A stretch of DNA of 64,000 nucleotides from the NCBI GenBank assembly GCA_010094025.1, contig ML991821.1, positions 62,001-126,000 of the forward strand, given 5' to 3'. This document shows positions 35,602 to 46,517 of this stretch, in pieces; position 1 is the stretch's first letter; every line of letters begins with the position of its first letter. The stretch comes from Viridothelium virens. Taxonomy: Eukaryota; Ascomycota; Dothideomycetes; Trypetheliales; Trypetheliaceae. The position numbers were made by a program, and so were the translations under genes. Below the pieces are notes generated by a model. It did no database searches, was not told the DNA's origin, and saw only the letters and a list, made by a program, of their open reading frames with translations.

Positions 35602-36939
35602 TAGTCGTTGAGGCGCAGTGACATCTGTGGCTGGCGCTGGACTGGATCAAAGAGGACTGCACTTGAAAGGTGATACGTGTGCTGACTATCGTCAGTAAAG
35701 AGCGCTTTGCATACAGGTGGGCTTCAGGTGTCCCCTATGTCTTCAATTCGTTGAAGCGATTGATCGTTTCAGGAATCCGTCATGCAGCTACCGTAATTAC
35801 CGTGCCTCTGGCGTCCTTTTCGAAGACGATCAGCGATCAGCATGCTTCGTTTGTACGATTACTTACCCCTGCTTCTTGTTATTCTGCATTGTTTGACAGG
35901 CCTCAATTTGCTACAGATGCTCCGAGTGGCTATTTGTGCAGATGGGCAGTATATCAGACACGTCCTCTTCCACCACTAGCTCTTTTCTTCAATATTTCAG
36001 TCCCACTTTTGAGGGACATGATTGCCCTGGGGGTTTCAAGGATACGGCAACGGATGCGGAATAATGGGTGAATGTAGCAATAGAGGCGATCAGCCATAGC
36101 AAAGCAACAGGAATAGCATATCGAGATAATGATCACCATTCGCAACTGAATAAATTCTTTATAACGCTCGCATAATAGCAGGTTAGATCCATTGTCATTC
36201 CAGCAGCATTAGCACAAAGAATACCTGTTGCAAGGACTAGATAGAGGATATGCCAAGATTATGACCGCCCTACTCAGCGCATAAGTTTCTTCTATCATCC
36301 AAGCTACAACGCTTAGCCCGTTTCCCCATTCCAGCATGATGTGCCTCACCAATGACGAAGAATTAAACGCTTGGCGAGTGACTCGATGGTCTGATTCACC
36401 TGCATTGCTGTCTTCGGGACGAATCATAATCAAGAGAAAGGCTGAAAGTGCTTATGTATGGCGACAGGGACTCAACTTCACGTCTAGAGGAAAACTTTGG
36501 AGAGACTATCCGGAAGCATTTGATGGAAACAAATCATAAGATCGCGCAAACCTGCGAAAGAGTAGCATTGTTGTGTTGTTTACAAGTATACACCATCCTC
36601 TATTGCAGAGAAGTCCTCAATGCATACTTTTTCTTTGACTAAGCGGTCTTTGATCGCTCGATCTAATGAGAATTGCATTGTAACATATCTTCTTTGACAC
36701 TGACATTATCCCGTAGTAATCCTCAATTACAATCAAAGAGCTCCTTGTGACACAACTCTTGTTGTGCTCTGCAATAATAATCTGGCGGAGGTCCTATAAT
36801 TAGTTGCCGAATGCTCTCAAAGATCTACTACCTCCAGCATCCAAAACTTCCAAGCGAAATCAAAAAAAAATTGCACTCGTTGACCGAGTCTTCAAATATC
36901 ATCAGTCCTCACTATCATCACCATCACTACGACCTCAAA
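35602..36939. other. Intergenic region, SMI1 to secreted-protein gene
   Basis: About 1.3 kb, rather AT-rich, with only short frames (for example 36336-36539). I see no gene or repeat. The open frame extends upstream of the next ATG to 36811, but the extra residues are not signal-like. Confidence 0.5.
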
Positions 36940-37392
36940 ATGGCCATCAAAACTATCATGCTAATCTTAGCCTCGGCCTCGACTCTCATCGCCGCTCCCG
37001 TCGATGTTGATGCCACTACCGAGACCCTCACCACGCGCTCTGTTGCGCCACCCGTTCCCATTGGCATCAACTTATGGGGCTCTAGCCATGAGAACTGCGA
37101 AAAGGAGCCTATGAAGAATCCCTGGACTTTTCCTACCCTGAAATACAATGACGGCAACACCACCACCGTCGAGATCCCTTTCACGTCTTACTCACTTAGC
37201 CGCCCCTTGGCCCAGAACGAGCGGATCGAGTTTTACACAGGGGATATTAACTACTGGACTATGAAACACGTCGGGGATCAGTGCAAGGCTCTTGTGGGTA
37301 CCGCCGATTGGACGACGCAAGGGGGGAAATGCACACAGGTTTCGCCAGCGGAGACAGGGGCCAACTGCATCAGATTGATCAAGCAGTGGTAG
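36940..37392 (+). CDS. Small secreted protein with four cysteines (effector-like)
   Basis: One exon, 150 aa from the ATG at 36940. A classic signal peptide is seen: MAIKTIMLILASASTLIAA with likely cleavage before PVDVD. A short acidic/Thr-rich stretch ends in TTR at residue 33, a possible single-basic processing point. The mature part has Cys at 53, 115, 131 and 143, enough for two disulfides, and several Trp/Tyr residues. No known domain is recognised. An in-frame ATG at 36811 would add 43 residues and bury the signal peptide, so I reject it. Secreted, small, cysteine-bearing proteins in gene-poor neighbourhoods are often effectors or surface proteins, but that role is inference. Confidence 0.75.
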   Translation: MAIKTIMLILASASTLIAAPVDVDATTETLTTRSVAPPVPIGINLWGSSHENCEKEPMKNPWTFPTLKYNDGNTTTVEIPFTSYSLSRPLAQNERIEFYTGDINYWTMKHVGDQCKALVGTADWTTQGGKCTQVSPAETGANCIRLIKQW

Positions 37393-39630
37393 ATCAAGGT
37401 AAGTTCCTTTGACGGATGGCGTAGGAGGTAGTAAGTTTAGATGGTGACGTTGCGATCGCCAGAGATTAGAACCACCCTTTTGCTATCTTGCTAGATGCTC
37501 CACGATCTTGCGAATTTAGTTACTGTTGTCATGAGGAATGATGGTCGTTAACTCTCTTCACTGGTTGCAATTGACCTTTTCGCTGCATGTTCATTCTATT
37601 CCCATTCTCGTTGAACTGATTACCACTGTATCCATGATAGCCTCCTCGGTGTGGCACAGGACCGTGGGAGTCTCTAGCTTTTGCGGTTATTTTTCCTTGC
37701 GACCAAGGTTTAATCCTAATATATCCCCCGCATCAGGTATGTAACAGGTAGCTACGCTGCTCATTCGGATAAGCTGATTTGCTAAATTTTTCTCAACACC
37801 GAGCAACTGATGCTCGGAGTCCCGGCTAGAGGAGAGATATGGCGCGATCGAGCAGTGAACAGAAGGCTAGTCTACCAAATGTTCTCTACTTCTCGATCTA
37901 CCCCTAACTACTTCTCGATCTACCCCTAATTCAGCTAATCCACGACTGACTACCGTCCATTTGTAAATAGCACCTCGATTGGCCTCTTGTCCTTTTACAA
38001 AGTGCTCAAAGATAATAATGTCATGCAAAGTCTACTGAAGTGAATTGTCTGTCTATCAGCTCGAAGATTATGGGATGATACTGATGCTATCGTTCAGTAA
38101 ATACCATTTTATTCCATTCAAATCTATACACGAATTGTGTCCCTAGGAAATAAGGGATTGCATATACTCTCTAACTAGCTTCGACTAGATTTCGCAGCTG
38201 CAGACGAAGAATCCGTCGCCAACACAGAGCAACAGGGTACTAAGTGGTCCTAACTGCCCTTCCAATCCAACACTACGGTTCCATAGATTAAGATGAAGAT
38301 CGTACCTGTAGCTTTACTAAGGTTACCAGCCTACTACCTACTATTACCAGAGTTCCATGTGTGCCCATAATCAACAAGCCGTTCCGAGGCGTCGATTGGG
38401 AAGTGCTTGTGTAGACGGCCCTTGCAGGCTTTCCGTCCAATCGTGTTCGCTTATGTGATGTGTACGTGTATGAGTCTACTGATGGGCCTACGAGCCAAGC
38501 TAATGGAGCGAAAATTGTGCATGACCAGCACAAGAGCCACAGCGGTTCTACCCGGCTGAAAGAGAGCTGGTCAATTTAGGTAGTCAAGGGGTCAAGAGAT
38601 CGTGGCATCTGATAAGCAAAATACAAAGTCTATCGCCTATCGTTAAGGGATACGCGGATACCATGATGGGTTCACCTATTCTTGGTGTAGAACGCTACAG
38701 GGCTGATAGCATGACATGTAGGTAGAGACGGGTGGAGCAACGCAAGGTAGGTTAACCGTGTCAATAGAATGGACGCAGATCCCTGAACGCTGAGGTGCAA
38801 AACATGATGACACTAAAATTGGCTTCGATTCCAGGCTCGCGCACTTCATATGTGCAGGAGATCTGTACGCCTCTGACAAGTGATGAGGCTTCTCTGCCTC
38901 TGTAGGAGCATGAAGCGCAGCCATTGGTAAAAAGGGATTAGACCACTGCTATGGAGAGATCCCGTGTCCGTCCCTGTGTAGCTAGGTAGGTACCCAATAT
39001 GTGTACGTCAGGATCTTCTACGATGGCTATGAATGAAGCTATGGGATCGACACATCAGCCAGCTCTGACTTCAACCAGTTGTTGCTTCTATGCGCGGTTA
39101 ATAATGTCCCATTCTGGGATTTTCTGTACATACAGAGCTTGGAATATCGCCTGTCTCCACTTTCAAGGGTGCTCCTCGTCCACTGATGTGTTATTCACGT
39201 TTGGAGGGAATGCCGTGCGAACACTGTTCTTCAACATTTCTAGGCGGCAGCCATACCCTACCATCCAGAGGATGGCCTCCGTGTTCCCTTCACACATCGT
39301 TCGTCGTACGACTTACAGAGCCAGTATTGGCCACCTTGGTTGCTTTCGTCATGTGCTTGCAGTGAATATCTTCGGGTACCTATACGTATTAGGTAACCTA
39401 GTTGGCGGTTCCTTCCTCTCGAGAGACACGAGCCATTTTTTGGAGAATGATCTCACCTGCGTCCCCACTCCTCCACTCCTCCACTCACTGTGTGCTTGAA
39501 GCAAGAAGCTAGAAACACAGTACTGTTCTGGTCACGAATTAGCGAGTTTCGAAGACCTTAAAATTCTTGATCCCTCCTCCACCTTCGTCTTCCTTTCATT
39601 CAAATTCTTGTTTCATTTCAGACAAGCGAC
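37393..39630. other. Gene-poor region
   Basis: About 2.2 kb without a supported gene. A 166-codon frame at 38999-39499 lacks family features and coding bias. The region contains a 22-bp tandem duplication (37886-37929) and TACC/GGTA-type strings near 38985 and 39375. No transposon ends or coding remnants recognised. Confidence 0.5.
37886..37929. repeat. 22-bp direct tandem repeat, two perfect copies
   Basis: Copies occupy 37886-37907 and 37908-37929; each begins CTACTTCTCG and ends TACCCCTAA. The copies are identical, so the duplication is probably recent. Confidence 0.85.
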
Positions 39631-40311
39631 ATGTCTGCCATTTTCTTCACCGCTGCTGCCGTCGCCACTTGGGTGCTCGGCGCTTGCTTGGTAGGCCAGT
39701 GGCCCTCCAAGCCGCGCGAAGAGCATACTGAGACGACCGACCGTCGTGCTCGGCCTCGACGTCAGAGACGAGTCCACGTTATCTCTCCCCGCCGCCGTTC
39801 TAGGAGTCCTTCTAGCACACGCTCGACCTCACCAGGACGGTATAGACATGCTCGAAGCCGATTGCCCAAACATGTCACATATGTGGCCATCATCACTCTC
39901 TTCGCTCTCGCCACTCCGGCCTGGGCCGCTGTTCTCGACGGATGCAACCCTGTTCCCGAGCTGTATCCTGACTGGAGTGCACGCACGACCTCACTTCGAA
40001 GCACAGCCGTGCCTATTTCTGAGGAGCACGATCTTACTCCCTTCATCTCAACATTCCTCTATTCTCTCAAAGTCGGCCCTTCCTCTGCGGACCCACATCG
40101 CTCTCGATCGCAGTTCAAACCACGCTTTCCCGTCTACCAACGATTCGTCACTAAATTCTCTTTCTTCGACCAACAAGCCGGTGATCTCACTATCCGCACC
40201 GCACACGAGGCACAAGATGACGGTATTCACATTGCGCAAGGCCTCGATGTCTTTCAAGCTACTACACTGAGCCAAGCACTGCTGCAGATCACTCTAGAGG
40301 AAGGACGTTAG
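39631..40311 (+). CDS. Hypothetical protein with two hydrophobic segments
   Basis: A single exon of 226 aa with a clear ATG after a pyrimidine-rich leader. Residues 1-24 (MSAIFFTAAAVATWVLGACL) form a signal or membrane anchor. Residues 30-75 are very basic with an Arg/Ser-rich stretch (SPRRRSRSPSSTRSTSPGRY). A second hydrophobic helix VTYVAIITLFALATPAWAA follows at about 81-99 and ends in an AWA-A signal-cleavage-like motif. The C-terminal 120 residues are soluble. The arrangement suggests a membrane protein with a short basic cytoplasmic loop. No family recognised; it may be lineage-specific, and it could be non-coding. Confidence 0.5.
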   Translation: MSAIFFTAAAVATWVLGACLVGQWPSKPREEHTETTDRRARPRRQRRVHVISPRRRSRSPSSTRSTSPGRYRHARSRLPKHVTYVAIITLFALATPAWAAVLDGCNPVPELYPDWSARTTSLRSTAVPISEEHDLTPFISTFLYSLKVGPSSADPHRSRSQFKPRFPVYQRFVTKFSFFDQQAGDLTIRTAHEAQDDGIHIAQGLDVFQATTLSQALLQITLEEGR

Positions 40312-41724
40312 ATGAAGTGGGGAAAGCCTGGGGCCTTGCAGGATGGCGTGTGATCTTCTTGGAGAATACGAGATGCTGATACGGAGTAGGACTCGGACTG
40401 CTAAGTCGCTCTTCTAAGCTTCTTATCAAGGCGTTGTATCTTCCAGCTGCATGCGTGTTGCTTGTACCGGAATGACTTTCATTTATGCTTTGGGGTCGGA
40501 AACCGAGTGGGCAAGTCTTTGCTTGGATACACATTGGCTCTGCATTTTCCCTCGGAAGAGGACTGGCGGCTGGTATGAATGCCAGCTTTGTGCATGTGAT
40601 CCCTCCCTTACAGTTAGCAGGTTACCAAGGTAGCATAGAAAAAATTACAACTGTGGCTGAAGAGCATATCCTAACCATCTAGAATGCTGTTGAGACATTG
40701 GAAGCTTTTCGTCGCACTCTTTCTCTAGTCACTTACGTACATTTCAATGCGAGCTGGTCCATACCCTTCGTCACTTGACACTTTCCTGCCCAAAAGTCAA
40801 CGTAGTGGCCTCTACTGCCTAAGGATTGACGACATTGGCTGTAATCCATATCTTGGTCATGCACACTGTGCGCCAGCAGAAAGGACCATGGGAAAGAGGC
40901 AGAAGTTACGCGAGAGCGGCGGGACCGAAGACGGCTCTAGCAAGGATCAAGGGCGCAAGGAAAAGAGGAGCGATGTAGTTGTGGAGTGAGGATGCTAGAT
41001 AGTCAAGTATAGGTACTTTGATCCGCTCCGCATAGAGTACACTAGGTACTGGGTAAGGTAGGTAGGTAGGTGCCTCCAAAGCACGGAGTACTAGTGGTAC
41101 CTCTATTGTAAATCGAGAGGTGCACGGACCTGCACTAGAGTACTCTACCGTAAGAACTATCGGCGAGCTCATCACAAACACCAAAGCGCTTATCAGAATG
41201 CGTGGACCTATAACGATTCGAGCTTTCGTGATTGGTGAATGCCAATTCTCGGAAGAATATAGCTCGCTGGCTAACAAGGGACAAAAACACATGTATCAAT
41301 TGGAAGGAAGCAAAAAGGCGCGCGTGTAACACTGATAGAAGGGGATGAGCTCTGGCAAAGGCCGAGTGCGTGATCGGCGACTAGCACATCCGATACACTT
41401 CACGAGGTATCCAGAGGAGGGACGTTTTCAGTGTTTGAGGTATTGATTAAAATGATTGTGATTGTTAGCTGGCCATTTCGCCCTTCGAGGCCGCCGACAG
41501 TTCCTGTTTCCATGGTCGTCATGTTGCACGATCTCTATAGATTTCATAGAATTAGTGTTGCCCCTTTCGCAAGGCAGAAAAGCAAGATTAAGAAAGAAGG
41601 CAATCCTCATATCAACAAGTCCGTCCCATCCGTAATCCATTCAAGAGATGCCCCTGCATTTTGCATCCAAAGCTTTGCCATTAGTCCCGAGAGTGGCATC
41701 GCTTGCTTGTGTCGTCGACGTCGA
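40312..41724. other. Intergenic region with GGTA microsatellite
   Basis: About 1.4 kb. It contains a short GGTA repeat at 41052-41071 and several stop-rich frames. A 128-codon minus frame at 40906-41292 overlaps the repeat and is not convincing. Confidence 0.5.
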
Positions 41725-42299
41725 TCAAGCCTCAGGAGCAGGAGTTGGAATGCCGTCATGAGTCTTGGTGATGCCGTCAGGAGGACCATCGTAGGGGATG
41801 ATCGTAGGCAAGTCGTCGGTAGCGCGCACTTCGTTGCCATAGGGAGCGTACGCTTCATGGGAGCTTTGATCGCGTGCTGGAGGAGAGTGAATGAACTGGT
41901 GGTAGAGACAGATGCAAGAAGGGAATGACGCGGCGGTAAAAGGGTAGGGGAGCTGAGGGCTGGCAGTGCAATGGACCAAAGGAAAAAAGGCCGCATAGCA
42001 AGTGAGGTCGGCGAACATACCCTTGACTCCGTCATTGGGAGATTGCATCACGCTATCTGACTGGCGTCAGTATCAGATGAACTGGGGAATGAGACATGCA
42101 CAAGAGGAAACGTACAGGCACGACCAACCAGGCCACCAAGCCAGGAGGCGCCACCTGACAACCCACGACCCATAGAGTGATGCCAAATTCCTGACGGACA
42201 GGTGGGATCGCAACCAGGGGGCCCACCACTGTTACCATGAACCATGGACAAGCCCATGAGGACAAGGACAAGAGTGAAGAGAGACCTGGAAGAGAACAT
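41725..42299 (-). CDS. Putative small secreted protein (three-exon model)
   Basis: Proposed exons 42116-42299, 42021-42056 and 41725-41876 give 123 aa. Exon 1 starts MFSSRSLFTLVLVLMGLSMV and continues HGNSGGPPGCDPTCP, a textbook signal peptide with cleavage near VHG-N. The mature part has a CDPTC pair and a Gly-rich SMGRGLSGGASWLGGLVGRA. Exon 3 encodes YGNEVRATDDLPTIIPYDGP and ends GIPTPAPEA. Introns use GTACGT and GTATGT donors. Acceptors were chosen to keep the frame open; the second (41877-42020) is the least sure. No homologue recognised. If the exon 2/3 choices are wrong, exon 1 with its signal peptide still stands. Confidence 0.5.
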
Positions 42300-43945
42300 T
42301 GTGCAATCGGAAGGGTGATCGATACCTGTGCTCTTTATGGAGAGTACGAGCCAGAAGTGCAGGAGTGGATTACTGACAGCCTTGAGCGCAGGAGTGAGGT
42401 GGCAGTCAAAGCAGCTCGGTGGAGAAGAAGCAAGTCGGGTGAATGAAGGAGAGAGAGAGTTCGGCGATGGTAAATGGTGTCTACCTGCTCTTAAATGCCT
42501 ATCTGGCATGGAAGTGCTGCTGCGAAAGCCACTTTTCTGGTCAAGTAATAGACCATATCAGTTCCCGCAAAGCTCTCCCAACTGAGTGGGTGCGGTAAGT
42601 GTTCGATCCAGGGAGGATGAAATTGCAGGCAAAGATATCTCTTGGCGAGTGGAGCCGTTGCCGCTTTCATTGTGGAGAATATCGCCCGAGTGACTTCACA
42701 CGGACACGAGCTTACCTAAAATCAATCACTAACGGCAAGTAAGATTTGCCACGTGTACACGGTCCCAACCTCACAGTGTGGAACTCAATTCTGGGTCTCG
42801 CAGCAATTTCTGCCTCCGATATTGCGCAGCCTTGAGTGGAGAGGCCGAGCTGCCCATGGGTTCGAGAGGCGTGCTTCAGGACGGCTTGGCCCTCAAAGGT
42901 CGGTCGCTCCAACATTGATCCCTTCAGCCCCATGAGAATGAGAACATGCCATTGATACATGATTGGTCGACCAGTTACTGCCATTCACACCTAACAGGCA
43001 GATATTATTAGAACTGTAGCTCGACCCCGGATCCCCTCAAGAAAGCCGCCACAGTGGGTCTTCATGTGTAGACAGTCTGTGTCGCGGACACGCACTTAGA
43101 AGTCGTCGCCATTGGTATCCCGCAACATTTGCTGCCGGTAAGAGCAACAGGCTTCAGCCAAGCCTGCAGTGATTTGTGTGACGTAGTAAAGGTTTCAGCA
43201 AATAAGGCTCAATCCTCAAGTGAACATCGTACAGCTTTGAGAAATCTGTCATAGAAGGGAACTCTGTGGAAGAGTAGTTTCACATCTTCGACATGACTAC
43301 ACAAGAAACTAAGATATGAAGATGTTTTCGTAACTTCAAGAAGAGTGACTCATGAAAGAAATCTATGGGCAAACCGAGTCGACGTCAAGTCTTTCAATTG
43401 CCCTGTTGGTATACTTACCCAAAACGTCCGGGGATCTCTTATTCGGTCTCGAACATCATACACACGTAGAAAAACCCAAACATTCATGAACGCTCAGTCG
43501 CCCAGTAACGCATCGCTTATTATCGTAAACGTGCTCGTCGTAATCCATCGCAATGTATTGGCCTTCTCTGCCCTGTTAAATCTGCCGAAAGGTAGAGAAC
43601 GATGTAGGCTTCCATCACGATCAGGTCATCCACATTTTCGACCGACTTCTTCCTCTTCACCGAACGACCAGTGCTTCCCTCCTCTTCCACACTGAGACTC
43701 TCGTTAAATCGTGAAGCCTGCTACAGCAATCATTAACGCAAACATCGATATCTGAGTCCCTTCCATGATCGACTGTGCCTGGTGCGGCTGCTGTGGCATG
43801 CATCCGTGGAAGGCATCTTTAGCCGATGCCGGCCAGCAACAGAATCGATGAACGACCGCCAGTATCAGCATATGATATCCCGCGCTCGGTCCAGAAAGAC
43901 AAGGAAGGCCAGATGAGGTCCAAACATCATGTCCACCCCATCTGT
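42300..43945. other. Gene-poor intergenic region
   Basis: About 1.6 kb. A 90-codon minus frame (42712-42984) and a 116-codon plus frame (43345-43695) show no recognisable protein. No repeat found. Confidence 0.5.
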
Positions 43946-46517
43946 CTATGACCTAGTCGATCCCTCATCCCATTCCGGTATACTCACCATCCGATCTTGA
44001 ACCCGGCCAACAAAGGCGACAAAATCATCCCTGTCCTCCTCCGTACGGAATTCTATCCTCGCCCCAGTGATCTTCTTCCCAGCCAGCTTGCTCCCCTCTC
44101 TCCCCAACTTCCCCGTCCCCAAACCAATCCCCATTACCATCCCACCCTCTGACCCTCTTCTCATCAGCCCGTTTGCCCCGCGAGTCCCCTCGACAGGGAT
44201 ATTCAAACCCTTAACTTTGATCACTTTCCCACTCTCCTCTCGGACGCGCACGGGCTCCTTCGAGCTGTTCAGCCAGAACGAAAGATATCCATCCTTGAAA
44301 TGGGCCGAGAAGTGCATCATTGCTAGGACACCGCAACTGCCCTCGTCCTCCCAGAGCCGCAAATTCTCCATCCCGCACATCTGCTCCTGGTAGGCGAGTG
44401 CCCCTTTCAGACCCTCGCGCAACCGCAGCGTCTTCTCCGTGCGAAACACGGCGAGGAGCTTGCGGCCGAAGAGTACCGACTGGAACATGTTGCCCGCGCG
44501 GGGGTCCTGGAAGACGTAGTTGACCCAGGTCGTGCTTATTCTGCGCGGTTCGGCGTTGGGATCCTTGGGGTTCGCATCGTGAAACCGGAGCTCCGTCGGA
44601 ATCGTGACCGAAACCTTTTCCGGCGAGAAGAAGGACGAGTAGGGCACAATGGCGTCGCCATCCACGATTCGCTGTTCCATGCGGGCACTGCGGTCGCGGG
44701 CGATCGACCAGATGGAGGTTGTGAAGCGGACGGTGTCATTGAAAGTATTGCGTTTGCGGACAACACACATACGGGCTTCCTTCGTTGCACTTATCATCTG
44801 CGTCTCCCACGGTTTGCTTTCATCCTTGGAAGGCTGGGTGTATTCGACCAATGCCACCGGAAGATCGCAAAGGATGGCCGAATTCTTGAACAGCTCTCTC
44901 TCAAACTCTTCTTGGTCGGGGGTCGAGGGTCGATCATGCTCTGTGACAGTGGGCGCAGAGGTGGAGTACGACCGTCCGGACCGGATACTCGGGGCAGAGC
45001 CGTGATTGGAGGCGGCAGATCTGAGAGTACGAGGAGAGGAGTGGACGGGAATGTCAGGCGGCGGCGTGGTGACAGGGATAGGATCGTCAGAGTGATCGTG
45101 AACGGGATAGGAATCTGGATATGGCTGTGGAGTGGCACGGGATGATATGGAGGAAATCGTTGAAACTGGAGTAGCTCGTATAGAGGTCGTAGGCTTTGAG
45201 GGTGGGGTACGCTCCGTGTCTATAGAAAGCGAAGTCGTGCGTATCGGAATCTGGGACTCGGGGGAAATGGAAGGCGATGGGAGGGGTTGCTGCTTTTGCC
45301 GCACCGCATCCTTGGAGACTTGGCGGAAGAAGGGGGGTTGGGCGATGGCCTCCAACTCCATGAGACCGCCAGGCGCAATTATACCGCTTCTTCTTGAGCT
45401 CGGTGTTGCTCTTCTCGAAGACTGGCGGCGTGCATTCTGTGAGGGCCGACTTTGGTTGCCAATTATCGGACCCCCGAACCCTGCCTCGTCTTGTTCTTGA
45501 ACGCTCCCGAGCGACGAGGGTGGACCTCTTCCATCGACCGTTGAGTCTGTAGTCTCAAAGGCACTTGAGCTCTCACTACTGCCCCAACCTGAACCTCGTA
45601 ACGGCGATCCGACCGAAGACGCTTCTGAGCCTACCAGTTCGGGTGTTCGTTGGGGGGTCACAAGTGAGAAAGGTTTGCGCTCACTTTGAGGAGAGAGATC
45701 AGAAGGCCGTATCTGCCGCTCTCGCTCGCGCTCGGACGGATCGGAAGATGAGTAAGAGTATATTGAGCCGGCGATGCTGCCTTCGCGGCCACGCGATGAA
45801 GGAGGTGGTGGGGGATTGGTATGCGCGTACGCCATGACCCAGTTTTGAACATCCTCAATCTTGCCATTCAAATCGCTGTCCGGTCGCTTGTGTATATCTT
45901 CCACTTTATCTGCCATGGGTGTTACGGTGTTTTCAAGTCGCTCGACCGATTTTCTGTGTCTCGAGTCAGCCCCTGTCCTTTTGCATGTGAAGATCCCAAA
46001 CGAACTCTTGTAGTGCCTGTACCGTCACGCTGATAGTGCTGGTATGCATGTGGAGCATGGTCTTCAACGAATGGATGCTTCCTCCCTCCGTGGTCCACAT
46101 CATTTGTCCAAAATTAGTCAGGACAAGTTCGCTCCATGATCGATCTACTGTATAGCCGCCTGAAGTCTCCGTCCGCCGAATGACTTGATACTGCTCCACA
46201 AGGGACTCGAGATCCTGTAGTGTCTGCTGGCAGGACAATAAAATAATCGCAACGCCGTTCTGGGCTCGTTTACCTGCCTGCGATAGTATGTTCTCATCTT
46301 CTGCGAAAAGTGTTTCAGCAAACGATTTGAGAGACTTTGAGAGTGCATTCAATTCCGATTCGATTTCCTTGAACTCAGCCGGCGAGCTACGTCGACCGGA
46401 TGAAAAAGCTCTGCCAATTTTCCAGGCGATTTGGGAAAGCATCAAAATATCGCCTATGGATGGGATGCTATCTGGGGTTGAGGCATGCGAGCCTTGTCGA
46501 GATCGAGGATTCTCCAT
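43946..46517 (-). CDS. Large fungal-specific protein, Fungal_N-like N-terminus, function unknown
   Basis: Exons 46006-46517 and 43946-45953 give 839 aa; the intron 45954-46005 uses GTTCGT...ACACAG. The splice joins VTVQALQEKSVERLENTVTP, in keeping with similar fungal proteins. Residues 20-190 are helical (IGDILMLSQIAWKIGRAFSS, EFKEIESELNALSKSLKSFA, CQQTLQDLESLVEQYQ), like the fungal N-terminal domain seen on many regulatory and NACHT-type proteins. Residues 215-520 are disordered and Ser/Pro/Arg-rich, with many SP/TP sites. The C-terminal 320 residues are folded (NMFQSVLFGRKLLAVFRTEK, SCGVLAMMHFSAHFKDGYLS, RIEFRTEEDRDDFVAFVGRV). It is probably a scaffold or signalling protein; this is a guess from architecture. 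Confidence 0.8.

Noticed and set aside
38999-39499. 166-codon frame
   Set aside because: Cys/Ser-rich without signal peptide, domain or splice context; typical chance frame.
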